A DNA stretch of 64,000 bases from Opitutales bacterium (GCA_017440935.1 JAFSAO010000010.1:1-64000), one strand, 5' to 3'; counted from the stretch's first letter, positions 47,072 to 57,295 are shown. Program-made: numbers and translations. The notes: generated by a model not told the origin, from the letters alone.

Positions 47072-49387
47072 ATGGAATTGGAAGAAAAAATCCTCGAATT
47101 TATGCGGCGCAAGGATTACTCGCCGCTACGCCTTGACGAACTTCACAAAGCCCTCGGCGGCGACGGAAAACTTTTCCGGAAATTGAAAAAAATCCTTCCC
47201 CGTATGGTGCGCGCGGGAACGATCGCCCAAGTCAAACGCGACCGCTACTGCCTGCCGTCCGACGCAGACCTAGTCAGCGGACGCCTTCTCTTCCGCAACA
47301 GCGGAAGTGCCAAACTTTTGCCCGACACGCCCGCCGACGGCTCGCCTCCGCCGCCCGCAATTCACGTTCGCGCCGAAGACACGGGAACGGCGTTTCACGG
47401 AGACCGCGTCGTGGTGCGCATTGAGCGAAAACGCCGCCGCGGCGGATTCCGCGAACGCTACGCGCAAGGCGACGATTTGCCTTTCGGCAGCGTTGTAAAA
47501 ATTCTCGAACGCGCCTTCGCCTCCACCACGGGAACGCTTATGCACACGCGCTACTATTGGACCGTGCGCCCGGACGATCCGCGCATCGCCAAAGATATTC
47601 TCGTGCCCGATCCCGCGCGCTCGCCGCTGTTCCCGCAACCGAAAGACGGTGAAAAAGTGGTCGTGCGCCTCAACGAATGGGTTCGCCGTAGCGAAAATCC
47701 GACGGGAGAAATCGAAAAAGTGCTCGGAGAATCCCACACGCCGCTCGCCGAATATCGCGCCATTCTCTTCCGCTATCACCTTTCGCCGAAATTTCCGGAC
47801 GCCGTCGCCGCAGAACTGCGCAGCATTCCCGAAAAGGTCGATCCGAAGGAAATGCGCGGACGCCTCGATTTGCGGAAAGTTTTCACGCTCACCATCGACC
47901 CCGACGACGCAAAAGATTTTGACGATGCCCTTTCCGTAGAAAATCTTCCCGACGGAAAAACGCGCATCGGAATCCACATCGCCGACGTTTCGCACTACGT
48001 CCGCACGGGAACGGCGCTCGACGTCGAAGCCCGCGCTCGCGGAAACTCCACCTACCTCGTCGGCACCGTCATTCCGATGCTCCCGCACGCACTCTCGGGC
48101 GGAATTTGCTCGCTCGTCGAAGGCGAGCCGCGCCTCACAAAATCCGTTTTTGCCACTTTCGACTCCGACGGGAACGTTCTCGAAACGCAGTTTGCCAACA
48201 CCGTCATAGCCTCGCGCAAACGCCTGACTTACGGACAAGCCCTCGCGCTAATGACGGAGGACGAGAACCGCGCTATCCGCGCCCTGCCCGCCGTTCCCGC
48301 GCACCGCTCCGGGCATCCCGGACGCGCCCTCGCAGATCTGAACGACACCGAAATTTCCGAGCTCCGGAAAAACGTCCGCAAACTCGCGGACATCGCCCGC
48401 AAGCTCCGCGCCAAACGGATGCACGCGGGAGCGCTCGACCTCGATATGCCGGAAGTCAAAATTTATGTGGATGCCGACGGCTTCGCCGAACGCATCGAAC
48501 AACTCCCGCACGACGAATCCCACCAGCTCGTCGAAGAATTTATGCTGCTCGCCAACGAAACCGTCGCCCGCGAGCTCCGCCGCGTAAAACTTCCGTTCAT
48601 TTCCCGCGTTCACGACGCGCCGGATGCAGAAAAACTCATCGAACTGCGCGAGGAAATGCTCGCTTCAAGCCTCAAAATCGGAGACCTCTCCAAGCGCAGC
48701 GAAATGATGAAGTTGCTCGAAATTTTGAAAACGCGCGACGACGCCTACCCGCTTCGCATTCGCGTTTTGCGCAGTCTCAAACAGGCGTGTTACCGCCCTA
48801 GCCCCGACGGACACTACGGCTTGGCGAAAACGGATTACGCGCATTTTACTTCGCCGATTCGCCGCTACGCGGACCTCACCGTCCACCGCGTATTCGATTT
48901 CTACCTACAGAAAAATCATCTTCCGACCGCTCCCGCGAAAAAACTTCCGGTGCCGGCGCTTGCCGAACTCGCGGGAACGTCTGATCACGTTTCGGAAACG
49001 GAACGTTCCTCGATGGAAGCCGAACGCGAATCCGTAAAAGTCAAGCTGCTGGAATTTTTTGAACGCGAAGTTGAGCGCAAAAAGAAAAACGTGTTTGAAG
49101 CGATTATCACGGATATCCGTAGTATCGGGCTTTTCGTCGAACTCAAAGTTTCGCAGGCGTTCGGACTGATTCCGCTCTCGTCGATGACGGATGATTTGTA
49201 TCAGGTTACGCCGGACGCTTCCGCCGTTGTCGGGCGGCGTTCCCGCAAGCGCTATGCGCTCGGGCAAATCGTTCCCGTAGTGGTTTGGCGCGTGGATCGC
49301 TTCCGCCGCACCATGGATTTCCGTTTGGTTTCGGAAAACGAATCTGAAAAATCCGCTCGCGGAAATGCTCGCAGGAAGCGGCGCTAA
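47072..49387 (+). CDS. rnr: Ribonuclease R (RNB-family exoribonuclease)
   Basis: Processive 3'-to-5' exoribonuclease for structured RNA. From the ATG at 47072 the product is 771 residues: an N-terminal winged-helix region (MELEEKILEFMRRKDYSPLR), cold-shock domains, the RNB catalytic domain with TIDPDDAKDFDDALSV (acidic metal ligands), GIHIADVSHYV and FTSPIRRYADLTVHR. A C-terminal S1 domain (FEAIITDIRSIGLFVEL) and a basic tail (NARRKRR) follow. TATACT (47057-47062) just before the start is a likely -10 box. Confidence 0.95.
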   Translation: MELEEKILEFMRRKDYSPLRLDELHKALGGDGKLFRKLKKILPRMVRAGTIAQVKRDRYCLPSDADLVSGRLLFRNSGSAKLLPDTPADGSPPPPAIHVRAEDTGTAFHGDRVVVRIERKRRRGGFRERYAQGDDLPFGSVVKILERAFASTTGTLMHTRYYWTVRPDDPRIAKDILVPDPARSPLFPQPKDGEKVVVRLNEWVRRSENPTGEIEKVLGESHTPLAEYRAILFRYHLSPKFPDAVAAELRSIPEKVDPKEMRGRLDLRKVFTLTIDPDDAKDFDDALSVENLPDGKTRIGIHIADVSHYVRTGTALDVEARARGNSTYLVGTVIPMLPHALSGGICSLVEGEPRLTKSVFATFDSDGNVLETQFANTVIASRKRLTYGQALALMTEDENRAIRALPAVPAHRSGHPGRALADLNDTEISELRKNVRKLADIARKLRAKRMHAGALDLDMPEVKIYVDADGFAERIEQLPHDESHQLVEEFMLLANETVARELRRVKLPFISRVHDAPDAEKLIELREEMLASSLKIGDLSKRSEMMKLLEILKTRDDAYPLRIRVLRSLKQACYRPSPDGHYGLAKTDYAHFTSPIRRYADLTVHRVFDFYLQKNHLPTAPAKKLPVPALAELAGTSDHVSETERSSMEAERESVKVKLLEFFEREVERKKKNVFEAIITDIRSIGLFVELKVSQAFGLIPLSSMTDDLYQVTPDASAVVGRRSRKRYALGQIVPVVVWRVDRFRRTMDFRLVSENESEKSARGNARRKRR

Positions 49388-49638
49388 CGCCGCAAATGTT
49401 TGTCGAGAAGGTCGGAAATTTCGCGCGGGTCGGCATCGTCGAGGTCGCGCCCTTTCCGTTTCAAATCTTCGCAAGTTTTGATAAATGTTTCCGCCATCTT
49501 GTCGTGCGTTTCTTCGCTTCCGCCGACAACGGAAAAGCGTTCTGCCTGCGTAATACGTTTTTGCCCGTCTTTGGCATCAAGCCCCAAGCCGAGCAAAAAA
49601 GATTTTCCGCCGCGGGAACGCTTTTCGGAACCGCCCAC
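49384..49638 (-). CDS. Small conserved hypothetical protein
   Basis: An 84-residue protein with GGKSFLLGLGLDAKDGQKRIT, VVGGSEETHDKMAETFIKTC and a charged end (LKRKGRDLDDADPREISDLL). Function unknown. The ordered pattern of hydrophobic and charged residues and the fit between rnr (convergent, overlapping by 4 bases) and infA (same strand) make it credible; I have the impression that similar short proteins exist in related genomes, which I cannot check. Confidence 0.65.
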   Translation of the reverse strand: MGGSEKRSRGGKSFLLGLGLDAKDGQKRITQAERFSVVGGSEETHDKMAETFIKTCEDLKRKGRDLDDADPREISDLLDKHLRR

Positions 49639-49664
49639 TTTTTACGGAAAGAAAAAAATGCGGA

Positions 49665-49943
49665 TTAGCGACGGCGCGCGCTCGCGCTGTGCATCTGCGA
49701 CTGCATTTGCTGCATGGCGGGCGATGCGTTGCGAAGGCGGTAAGTGATGCGCGCCTGTGTCAGGTCTTTCGGGTCCATTTCGACGCGCACGGTATCTCCG
49801 ACGAAGATTTTGATAAAGTTTTTGCGGAGTTTTCCGGAAATGTGTCCGAGAACCACGTGCTTGTTCGGCAACTCAATACGGAACATCGTTCCGGGAAGAA
49901 CTGCGATAATTTTGCCTTCTAATTCAATAAGACCGTCTGCCAT
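49665..49943 (-). CDS. infA: Translation initiation factor IF-1, with C-terminal extension
   Basis: An OB-fold factor that binds the ribosomal A site at initiation. The 92-residue product begins MADGLIELEGKIIAVLPGTM and contains FRIELPNKHVVLGHISGKLR and the core end DLTQARITYRLR. Typical IF-1 ends near residue 72; here about 20 more residues follow (MQQMQSQMHSASARRR). The open frame extends to 50063, but MADG is the family start. It is divergent from clpB. Confidence 0.95.
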   Translation of the reverse strand: MADGLIELEGKIIAVLPGTMFRIELPNKHVVLGHISGKLRKNFIKIFVGDTVRVEMDPKDLTQARITYRLRNASPAMQQMQSQMHSASARRR

Positions 49944-50055
49944 TCTGATTATTGGTGAAAAAAAAGTGGGAAGTATTTTCTTTTTATTGCGTTCCCGCGT
50001 CAAGGTTTTGTTCTTTGCATCTAAATTCCTACATATCGATTTACAAAAATCCGAT

Positions 50056-50090
50056 TCTGGCACGGCAAATGCTGACGCTTATAAAGTATT
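50056..50090 (+). promoter_or_regulatory. clpB promoter candidate
   Basis: TATAAA (50080-50085) lies five bases before the ATG, so the transcript would start at about the first codon. TGGCAC (50059-50064) is 15 bases upstream as a possible -35. TGGCAC with a GC ten bases after the GG also resembles a sigma-54 site, but the -12 element is ATGC rather than TTGC. No CIRCE heat-shock operator is seen. Confidence 0.4.
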
Positions 50091-52697
50091 ATGGATTTCA
50101 ATAAATTTACCGAAAAAAGCCGCGAAGCGATTACCGCCGCGCAAACAATCATGGCAGAGCACGGCAATCCGATGCTCGAAACCTGGCATTTGCTCGCAGC
50201 CCTGCTCAAGCAGGACGGCGGCATCGTTCCCGCGCTTCTTACCAAAATGAAAATCAACGCCGACGGTCTCGACGAAAACGTTGAGCGCGAAATCGCCCGG
50301 CTCCCGCGCGTCAGCGGCGGCGGGAACGTCCAACAGGGCGCGGCTTCGGGAGCAGTTCAGAAAGTGCTCGGAAAATCCGTCGACGAAGCCCGCGCGCTCA
50401 ACGACGATTTTGTCAGCACGGAGCATCTTTTCCTCGCGCTCATCGCCGCCGCGCCGGAAATGAAGGAAATTTTCAACGCATTCGATATTTCCCGCAATTC
50501 CGTGCTTGCCGCGCTCAAGGAACTGCGCGGGAACCAGCGCGTGACGACCGATAATCCGGAAGCGACTTACGACGCACTCGGCAAATACGGTGTCGATTTG
50601 GTCGAAATGGCGCGCAAAGGCAAACTCGATCCCGTGATCGGGCGCGACGAGGAAATCCGCCGCGTCATTCGCATCCTTTCCCGCAAAACGAAAAATAATC
50701 CCGTGCTCATCGGCGAGCCCGGCGTCGGCAAAACCGCCATTGTAGAAGGTTTGGCGCAACGCATTGTGCGCGGCGACGTTCCCGAGGGGCTTCGCGACAA
50801 AACCGTGTTTTCGCTCGACATGGGCTCGCTGCTCGCAGGCGCAAAATATCGCGGTGAATTTGAAGAACGCCTCAAAGCCGTTTTGACCGAAATCAAAAAA
50901 TCTGACGGGCGCATTTTGCTTTTTATCGACGAACTTCACACGCTCGTCGGCGCGGGAAAAACCGACGGAGCAATGGACGCCGGGAACATGCTCAAACCGA
51001 TGCTCGCGCGCGGCGAATTGCACTGCATCGGCGCAACCACGCTCGACGAACACCGCAAATACATCGAAAAAGATGCCGCGCTCGAACGCCGCTTCCAGAG
51101 CGTTCTCGTCGAACCGCCGAGCGTCGAAGACACCATTTCCATTCTGCGCGGCTTACGGGAACGCTTCGAAGTGCACCACGGCGTGCGCATCATGGACAGT
51201 GCCATCGTCGAAGCTGCCGTGCTTTCCAACCGCTACATTTCCGACCGCTTTTTGCCAGACAAGGCGATCGACCTCGTCGATGAAGCCTGCGCACAAATCC
51301 GCACCGAAATGGATTCCATGCCGGAAGAGCTCGATTCGCTTTCCCGCCGCGTCATGCAACTCGAAATCGAAGAAACTGCGCTGAAAAAAGAAACCGACGC
51401 CGCCTCGAAAATCCGTCTCGAAGCTCTGCGCAAGGAACTGACCGAAGCACGCTCCGAAGCGACCGCTCTGCGCGCGCGTTGGGAAGCGGAAAAGGAAAGC
51501 GTCGGAAAAATTCAAAAAATCCGCGCCGAACTCGAAACCGCGCGCCACGACGCCGAAGCCGCCGAGCGTTCCCGCAACTACAACAAAGTCGGTGAACTGC
51601 GCTACGGAAAAATCCCGCAACTCGAAGCGGATTTGAAAAAATACGAAAAAATCGCCGAAGAAAAATCCGGCGGGAACGACAAACTTTTCCGCGAAACCGT
51701 TTCGCCCGATGAAATCGCCGAAGTCGTTGCGCGTTGGACCGGCATTCCCGCGACCAAACTGCTCGAAGGCGAAAAACAAAAATTGCTCGGGCTTCAAAGC
51801 GAACTCGAAAAACAGGTCATCGGACAGGAAGAACCCGTGCGCCTTGTTTCCGAAGCGATTCTGCGTTCCCGCGCCGGCGTGCAGGACCCGCGCCGCCCGG
51901 TCGGCAGCTTCCTGTTTCTCGGACCGACCGGAGTCGGCAAAACCGAGCTCGCCAAAAGCCTCGCGCGCCAGCTTTTCGACAGCGAAGACGCGATGATTCG
52001 TATCGATATGTCCGAATACATGGAAAAACATTCCGTGTCGCGCTTGGTCGGCGCACCTCCGGGCTACGTCGGTTTCGAGGAAGGCGGACAACTCACCGAA
52101 GCCATTCGCCGCAAGCCGTATTCCGTCGTTTTGCTCGACGAAATCGAAAAAGCACATCCGGATGTATTTAACATTCTTTTACAAATTCTCGACGACGGAC
52201 GCCTGACCGACGGACAGGGACGCACGGTCGATTGCCGCAACGCCGTGTTTATTCTCACGTCCAACATCGGCTCGCGCTTCCTCGTCGAAGGCGTGGAAAA
52301 CGACGCAATTCCGGAACGCGTGCGGGAACAGGTCATGGCGGAACTGCGCGCCGGATTCCGCCCGGAATTTTTGAACCGCATCGACGACATCGTTTTGTTC
52401 AAACCGCTTGGCTTGAAGCAAATTTCGGCGATTGTCGATCTGATGATTGCGTCTCTGAACAAGCGCTTGGAAGAGCACCGCATCACGGTTTCGCTCGACA
52501 AATCCGCGCACGCGTGGATTGCCGAAAACGGCTACGATCCCGTTTACGGGGCGCGTCCGCTGCGTCGTTTTATCCAAAAAGAAATCGAAACGCCGCTGGC
52601 GAAGGAAATCATCGGCGGGAACGTTGCCGACGGGCAAACCGTCAAATTTTCCAAGCCGAAATCCGACACGCCCGGCTTAAAACTTTCCTCAAAGTAA
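50091..52697 (+). CDS. clpB: ATP-dependent disaggregase ClpB
   Basis: A hexameric AAA+ chaperone that re-solubilises aggregates with DnaK. The 868-residue product has the N domain (1-150), first ATPase module with GEPGVGKTA (about 207) and [15 protein letters not shown], and a middle coiled coil (about 410-530) that identifies ClpB rather than ClpA or ClpC. The second module has GPTGVGKTE (about 610), [20 protein letters not shown] and the end region [20 protein letters not shown]. The start [14 protein letters not shown] is the family N-terminus. Confidence 0.97.
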   Translation: MDFNKFTEKSREAITAAQTIMAEHGNPMLETWHLLAALLKQDGGIVPALLTKMKINADGLDENVEREIARLPRVSGGGNVQQGAASGAVQKVLGKSVDEARALNDDFVSTEHLFLALIAAAPEMKEIFNAFDISRNSVLAALKELRGNQRVTTDNPEATYDALGKYGVDLVEMARKGKLDPVIGRDEEIRRVIRILSRKTKNNPVLIGEPGVGKTAIVEGLAQRIVRGDVPEGLRDKTVFSLDMGSLLAGAKYRGEFEERLKAVLTEIKKSDGRILLFIDELHTLVGAGKTDGAMDAGNMLKPMLARGELHCIGATTLDEHRKYIEKDAALERRFQSVLVEPPSVEDTISILRGLRERFEVHHGVRIMDSAIVEAAVLSNRYISDRFLPDKAIDLVDEACAQIRTEMDSMPEELDSLSRRVMQLEIEETALKKETDAASKIRLEALRKELTEARSEATALRARWEAEKESVGKIQKIRAELETARHDAEAAERSRNYNKVGELRYGKIPQLEADLKKYEKIAEEKSGGNDKLFRETVSPDEIAEVVARWTGIPATKLLEGEKQKLLGLQSELEKQVIGQEEPVRLVSEAILRSRAGVQDPRRPVGSFLFLGPTGVGKTELAKSLARQLFDSEDAMIRIDMSEYMEKHSVSRLVGAPPGYVGFEEGGQLTEAIRRKPYSVVLLDEIEKAHPDVFNILLQILDDGRLTDGQGRTVDCRNAVFILTSNIGSRFLVEGVENDAIPERVREQVMAELRAGFRPEFLNRIDDIVLFKPLGLKQISAIVDLMIASLNKRLEEHRITVSLDKSAHAWIAENGYDPVYGARPLRRFIQKEIETPLAKEIIGGNVADGQTVKFSKPKSDTPGLKLSSK

Positions 52698-52715
52698 ACC
52701 CGCCCCGCGGGAACG

Positions 52716-52742
52716 GGAGGACAGGCGTCTCACCTGTCCTCC
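52716..52742. terminator. ACAGG/CCTGT hairpin after clpB
   Basis: GGAGGACAGG and CCTGTCCTCC are perfect 10-base arms around CGTCTCA. It lies between convergent clpB and nspC. No clear T run follows, so termination is uncertain; the same wording reads like a dispersed repeat. Confidence 0.5.
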
Positions 52743-52750
52743 AATAAATA

Positions 52751-52787
52751 AAAACTTCGTGGCTTTGTGGCTCCGTGAGAGTTTTTG
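52751..52787 (+). repeat. Dispersed CGTGGCTTTG repeat, copy 3
   Basis: TTCGTGGCTTTGTGGCTCCG followed by TGAGAGTTTTTG, nearly identical to 17101-17137 and related to the reverse copy at 16936-16970. It sits ten bases before the nspC stop. Confidence 0.65.
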
Positions 52788-52797
52788 TTCCTGCACG

Positions 52798-53973
52798 TTA
52801 GCTCAGTTTGTTTTTGTAGTCGGCGTAGCCGAAGCGGCGAATGAGTTTGTATTCGCCCGTTTCGGGAACGTAACTTGCAATGGCGGGCAAGCAAATGCCG
52901 TTGAAAGTCGTGTTTTTCACCATCGTGTAATGCGACATATCGAGTAAGGCAAGGCGTTGCCCGGGAACCAACGGTTGCGGGAACGAGTAGTCGCCGAGCA
53001 CGTCGCCCGCGAGGCAGGTTCCGCCCGCCAAGCGATACGTATGCGGAAATTCTCCGGGCGTTCCCGCGCCGAGAATTTCCGCACGATACGGCATTTCGAG
53101 CGTATCGGGCATATGCGCGCTCGCCGAAGTATCGAGCACCGCAATCGGCACGCCGTTGTTGACGATGTCGAGCACCGTGCAGACAAGCACTCCCGTGCGA
53201 ATAGCAACGGCTTCGCCCGGTTCCAGATAAATTTGGATGTGTTCGCCCCATTTCTTGCGGAACGCGAGAATCGTTTCGCAAAGCAAATCAACGTTGTAGC
53301 TCGGATGCGTAATCCAGTGCCCGCCGCCAAAGTTAATCCATTTCATCTGCGGAATAAATTCGCCGAATTTTTCCTCAAAGTGCGGGATCGTTCGCGCAAG
53401 CACATCCGCGCCCTGCTCGCACATCGTATGCATATGAAGCCCTTCAAGCCCGTCCAAATCGCCGGGATGAATTTCCGAACGAATTGTGCCGAGGCGCGAT
53501 CCCGTCGCGCAGGGATTATAGATTTCGTGTTCGACTTCCGCGTATTGCGGATTCACGCGCATTCCGCAGGAAATTTTGCGTCCGCTCGCCGCAACGACAT
53601 CGCGAAAACGCTTCCATTGCGACGGCGAATTAAACGAAATATGATCGACGAATTTCACTAATTCGTCCATGTCCGCCGGCGGGAACGCGGGCGAATAAAC
53701 GTGGCATTCTCCGGGGAAAAATTCATTTCCGAGCAAGGCTTCGTGCAAACCGCTCGCCGTCGTTCCCGCGAGGTATTTTGAAATCAGCGGGAACTCGCTA
53801 AACTGCGCAAAACCTTTGAGTGCGAGCAAAATTTTCGCACCCGTCCGATCCATCACCGAGCGCAAAACGCGGCAGTTTTCTTCAAGCAACCCGCGATGAA
53901 TCAAATGGCACGGCGACGGCACGCGCAACAAATCCAATTTAGAAAATTCTTCGATGAAACGATCCTGACCCAT
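52798..53973 (-). CDS. nspC: Carboxynorspermidine decarboxylase
   Basis: PLP enzyme of the alternative polyamine pathway, giving norspermidine or spermidine from the carboxylated form. The 391-residue product has the PLP lysine in ALKGFA (Lys53), then YNPCATGSRLG, LHMHTMCEQGAD, INFGGGHWIT and LEPGEAVAI. The late substrate cysteine region is LAGGTCLAGDVLG. These are NspC rather than diaminopimelate decarboxylase features. Its usual partner, carboxynorspermidine synthase, is not in the window. It lies 62 bases downstream of ftsI on the same strand. Confidence 0.93.
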   Translation of the reverse strand: MGQDRFIEEFSKLDLLRVPSPCHLIHRGLLEENCRVLRSVMDRTGAKILLALKGFAQFSEFPLISKYLAGTTASGLHEALLGNEFFPGECHVYSPAFPPADMDELVKFVDHISFNSPSQWKRFRDVVAASGRKISCGMRVNPQYAEVEHEIYNPCATGSRLGTIRSEIHPGDLDGLEGLHMHTMCEQGADVLARTIPHFEEKFGEFIPQMKWINFGGGHWITHPSYNVDLLCETILAFRKKWGEHIQIYLEPGEAVAIRTGVLVCTVLDIVNNGVPIAVLDTSASAHMPDTLEMPYRAEILGAGTPGEFPHTYRLAGGTCLAGDVLGDYSFPQPLVPGQRLALLDMSHYTMVKNTTFNGICLPAIASYVPETGEYKLIRRFGYADYKNKLS

Positions 53974-54035
53974 GCGCGTATTCTCGCAAAACGCGCAGGA
54001 AATTTCAATTGAGCAAACAACGAAGCCGACGGATT

Positions 54036-55931
54036 TCAGTCTTCCCGTGATTTCGGGATTTCAAGCCAACTGATAACTTTTTCCGCAACTTCCTTAAACG
54101 CCGGGGCGGCGACCGTTCCGCCGTAAGCGCGCGTCGGCAAAACTTTTTTCTCCATCATCATCGTCCCGTTCGGATAATACATGACACGGCCGTTCGCATC
54201 GCGCTTCGCGACCCAGCGTTCCGCGTGGTAGCGCGGTCCGTCCACGACAACCGTTATGACAATTCTCGGATTTTCCGCCGGAAAAAATCCCGAAAACGAA
54301 ACCACATAAAAGTCGTCATGATAACCGCCGGTTTCCTTGATTTTTTGTGTCGTTCCCGTCTTTCCGGCAACATTGTAGCCGGGAATATCCGCTTTTTTCC
54401 CGGTATTGCGCTTCTGAGGAATATCCGCAACGGCGCCGCGCAACATTCCCGCGAGAAGTTTTGCCGTTTTTTCTGAAACGACGCGCCGGCGCGGAGCCGA
54501 CGGATACGGGAGCACGTTCTTGTTCTGCTCGTCAATAATCCGCTCCACGATGCGCGGCTGGTGCAAAATTCCCCCGGAAGCAATGACACTCATCGCGTAA
54601 TGCGCCTGCAACGGCGTGACGGAAACGGCGTGCCCCATCGGCAAACGCGTAATGGTGAGTCCGTCCCAACTTTTCGGTCGATGCACGATTCCGCGTTGTT
54701 CGCCGAATCCGCCGACGAAATACGATTTTTCGCCGAAGCCGAACTTGCGAATATAATCGACGTAGGCTTCTTCGCCGAATTTTTCGCAAAACTTCATTGC
54801 AATCTGTGCCGTGCCGCGATTGGAAGATTGCTCTATGATTTCTCTCACGTTGAGGCGCGCCATTTCGTGGTCTTCCCGCGGGAGGCGACGCATTTTTCCG
54901 CGGTAGGGAACACTCGTTTTTGCGCAATCGAAAACGGAATTTTCCGTGACAACACCCTCTTCGAGCGCAGCGGCAACGGAAACGATTTTAAAAACGGAAC
55001 CGGGTTCGTAAATGTCGGTCAGCGCACGATTGCGCTGATTCTCCGTCGGCTCGGTGTTAAATTTGTTCAAATCGAAAGTCGGAGCGTTTGCCAAAGCGAG
55101 TATTTTCCCGGTTTTTGCTTCGCTGACAATAATCGATGCCGAAATCGGCGTAAGCTCACGAACGATTTTTTCGCAGGCGTCTTCCGCAAAGCCCTGAATT
55201 GTGGAGTCGAGCGTGAGTTGCACGGTATAGCCGTCGCGCGCGGGGACGTCGCGGGAACGCATTCGCGGCTGTTCCTGCCGCCTGCCGTCACGCTTGCTTT
55301 CGCGCCAACCGTCCTCCCCTTTGAGAAAGCCGTTCAGGGCGAGTTCGATTCCCTGGACACTTTTGTTTTCCCGGTTGATGTAGCCGATGATGTGAGCGGC
55401 GCGCTTGCCGAGCGGATAGGTGCGAACGAATTTGCGTTCAATTTGGATCGGGAAATACGAACGTGTCATTTTCCGCCCCTTGGCATCTACAACCGTGCGC
55501 GGCAAAAGCGCAACCACCGCCCGTGCAGTCGCCTCACTCACGTCTTCCTGCAAAAGCACGAAGCGCTTCGGGCGTTCGTTGGACGACGTCGGCGGCTCCA
55601 ACTTTTCCCGCAAATCCTCTTCAGAAATTTTCAGCAACTTTGCAATTTCGGGAAATTTTTCACGGTCTTCGTTCGTGAGCAATTCCTGGTCTCCGCGTAA
55701 GCTGAAAACTTCGCGATTCTGCGCAAGCACGTTCCCGCGGGAATCAATAATTTTTCCGCGACTTGCCGGATAAGTCTCGCTCATACTGCGATTTTCATCC
55801 GCAGCACGACGATAACGGTCTCCCGTGTAAACTTGCACATACCAGAGCCGAGCCACCACCGCGGCAAAACAAAGGCTGATGCCCGCAGCAATCAGCCAGT
55901 ATCTCCATGTCGATGTTGTAAGATTTCTCAT
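54036..55931 (-). CDS. ftsI: Penicillin-binding protein 3 / FtsI (division transpeptidase)
   Basis: Cross-links septal peptidoglycan. The 631-residue product has one N-terminal membrane helix, the dimerisation region (SRGKIIDSRGNVLA) and the transpeptidase motifs EPGSVFK (SxxK), SSNRG (SxN) and KTGTT (KTG). The ATG at 55931 gives MRNLTTSTWRYWL; a GTG at 55952 (MRSREAG...) is also possible. It follows the FtsL-like gene closely, as in dcw clusters. murE, usually next, is replaced by nspC. Confidence 0.95.
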   Translation of the reverse strand: MRNLTTSTWRYWLIAAGISLCFAAVVARLWYVQVYTGDRYRRAADENRSMSETYPASRGKIIDSRGNVLAQNREVFSLRGDQELLTNEDREKFPEIAKLLKISEEDLREKLEPPTSSNERPKRFVLLQEDVSEATARAVVALLPRTVVDAKGRKMTRSYFPIQIERKFVRTYPLGKRAAHIIGYINRENKSVQGIELALNGFLKGEDGWRESKRDGRRQEQPRMRSRDVPARDGYTVQLTLDSTIQGFAEDACEKIVRELTPISASIIVSEAKTGKILALANAPTFDLNKFNTEPTENQRNRALTDIYEPGSVFKIVSVAAALEEGVVTENSVFDCAKTSVPYRGKMRRLPREDHEMARLNVREIIEQSSNRGTAQIAMKFCEKFGEEAYVDYIRKFGFGEKSYFVGGFGEQRGIVHRPKSWDGLTITRLPMGHAVSVTPLQAHYAMSVIASGGILHQPRIVERIIDEQNKNVLPYPSAPRRRVVSEKTAKLLAGMLRGAVADIPQKRNTGKKADIPGYNVAGKTGTTQKIKETGGYHDDFYVVSFSGFFPAENPRIVITVVVDGPRYHAERWVAKRDANGRVMYYPNGTMMMEKKVLPTRAYGGTVAAPAFKEVAEKVISWLEIPKSRED

Positions 55932-55953
55932 TCCCGCTTCTCTCGAGCGCACG

Positions 55954-56343
55954 TTAGTAGCCGGAAGCCACTGCCAGCTCGCTCAGCTCCACGGCAAGAG
56001 TTTTCGGCGTGCGTGCGGACGAAGAACGCCCGGCTCCGTAAGGTGTGCTCATCGGGCGCACACGAATAATACACTGAGACGGAACTTCTTCCGTAAAATC
56101 CTCGGGCAATGCCGGATTCCGTTTCAACAACGCCGCATTTTGCAGACGATCCTTGAGCGCTTCCAGTGATTTAATGCGCTCTTGCCGCACAACACACTCT
56201 TTCTCAATGCGGCGAATGGAGTTGCTGCGCGCATCACGGCTCGCATTCACGGAAACCAACTGAAAAATAAAGACGAAAAACGACACCACGATTACGCAGG
56301 TCATTAAAATACCGGAGAAATATTTGGAGATGAAGGGGTGCAT
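55954..56343 (-). CDS. ftsL: FtsL-like cell division protein
   Basis: A 129-residue protein with a single membrane helix (about 11-32) followed by a charged coiled coil (DARSNSIRRIEKECVVRQER, LEALKDRLQN). The sequence itself is not diagnostic. The topology, and the position between rsmH (22 bases upstream) and ftsI, is that of FtsL, which holds the FtsQLB complex. The C-terminal third (SSSARTPKTLAVELSELAV) is unusual in length for FtsL. Confidence 0.7.
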   Translation of the reverse strand: MHPFISKYFSGILMTCVIVVSFFVFIFQLVSVNASRDARSNSIRRIEKECVVRQERIKSLEALKDRLQNAALLKRNPALPEDFTEEVPSQCIIRVRPMSTPYGAGRSSSARTPKTLAVELSELAVASGY

Positions 56344-56365
56344 GAGATACGGTAAAGGAGAAAGA

Positions 56366-57286
56366 TTAAATTTTTTTCACGGCTCGCAGACGCGAACTGC
56401 GGGAACGGGGGTTAACGGCGAGTTCCGCCTCGGACGGACGGACGGCTTTGCGAGTCAGCATTTCCGCTTCGCGGGAACGCTCATCTTGCGGACGGGAATC
56501 CGAACGGTCGACGGGGCGACCGCAAATCTCGTTGAAAAAGCGTTTCACGATACGATCTTCCAACGAGTGAAAACTGATAACAGCGAGAACGCCTCCGGGC
56601 TTAAGCGCGGAAAAAGCCTTCGGCAAAGCTCGGCGAAGTTCGCCCAACTCGTCATTAACGGCAATGCGAACGCCCTGAAACGTCCGCGTCGCCGGATGAA
56701 TTTTTTCGCCGGGGCGCTTCCCCACGGCGTTTTCAATTAACGCGGCAAGCGCCGTCGTCGTGGAAAGTTTTCCGGTCCCGCGAGCGTCAATAATCGCATC
56801 GACCACACGGCGCCAACGCAATTCTTCCCCGTAATCGCGCACGGCTTCCACGAGGCGTTCCCGCGAAGCTGTTTCGAGAAACTCCGCCGCATCGCATCCG
56901 GAATTCGTATCCATGCGCATATCGGCGCGCGCTTCCTTACGGAAAGAAAAGCCGCGGGATTCGTCGTCGAGTTGAAAAGAAGAAACTCCGATATCCATCA
57001 GCACACCGTCAAACGGAGCATCCGGCACCTCGTCCAAACGAGAAAACGGTAGAGCGTAAAAGCGGAAACGTTCGCCGAAATCCCTTTTCATCGCCTCTGT
57101 CCGCGGGACCGCCGCGGGATCGCGATCGATTGCGGAAAGCGTTGCGTTCCCGCCGGCACGTTCGAGAATCGCGCGAGAATGCCCACCGCCGCCAAAAGTA
57201 CAATCCAGATAGTTCCCGTCGGCGCGAGGCGCAATTGCGTCCAGCGTTTCGCCAAGAAGAACGGGGATGTGCTTTTGTTCACTCAT
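56366..57286 (-). CDS. rsmH: 16S rRNA (cytosine(1402)-N4)-methyltransferase
   Basis: Methylates C1402 in the ribosomal P site. The 306-residue product starts MSEQKHIPVLLGETLDAIAP and has the SAM motif TFGGGGHSRAIL (30-41). LMDIGVSSFQLDDESRGFSF, ISFHSLEDRIVKRFF and the C-terminal RKAVRPSEAELAVNPRSRSS region follow. It is the usual second gene of a dcw cluster, after mraZ. The intergenic space to mraZ holds DnaA-box-like repeats. Confidence 0.96.
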   Translation of the reverse strand: MSEQKHIPVLLGETLDAIAPRADGNYLDCTFGGGGHSRAILERAGGNATLSAIDRDPAAVPRTEAMKRDFGERFRFYALPFSRLDEVPDAPFDGVLMDIGVSSFQLDDESRGFSFRKEARADMRMDTNSGCDAAEFLETASRERLVEAVRDYGEELRWRRVVDAIIDARGTGKLSTTTALAALIENAVGKRPGEKIHPATRTFQGVRIAVNDELGELRRALPKAFSALKPGGVLAVISFHSLEDRIVKRFFNEICGRPVDRSDSRPQDERSREAEMLTRKAVRPSEAELAVNPRSRSSRLRAVKKI

Positions 57287-57295
57287 CCGTGAAAA

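Noticed and set aside
50056-50090. Sigma-54 promoter for clpB
   Set aside because: TGGCAC has the right spacing to a GC, but the -12 element does not match and a good TATAAA lies downstream.
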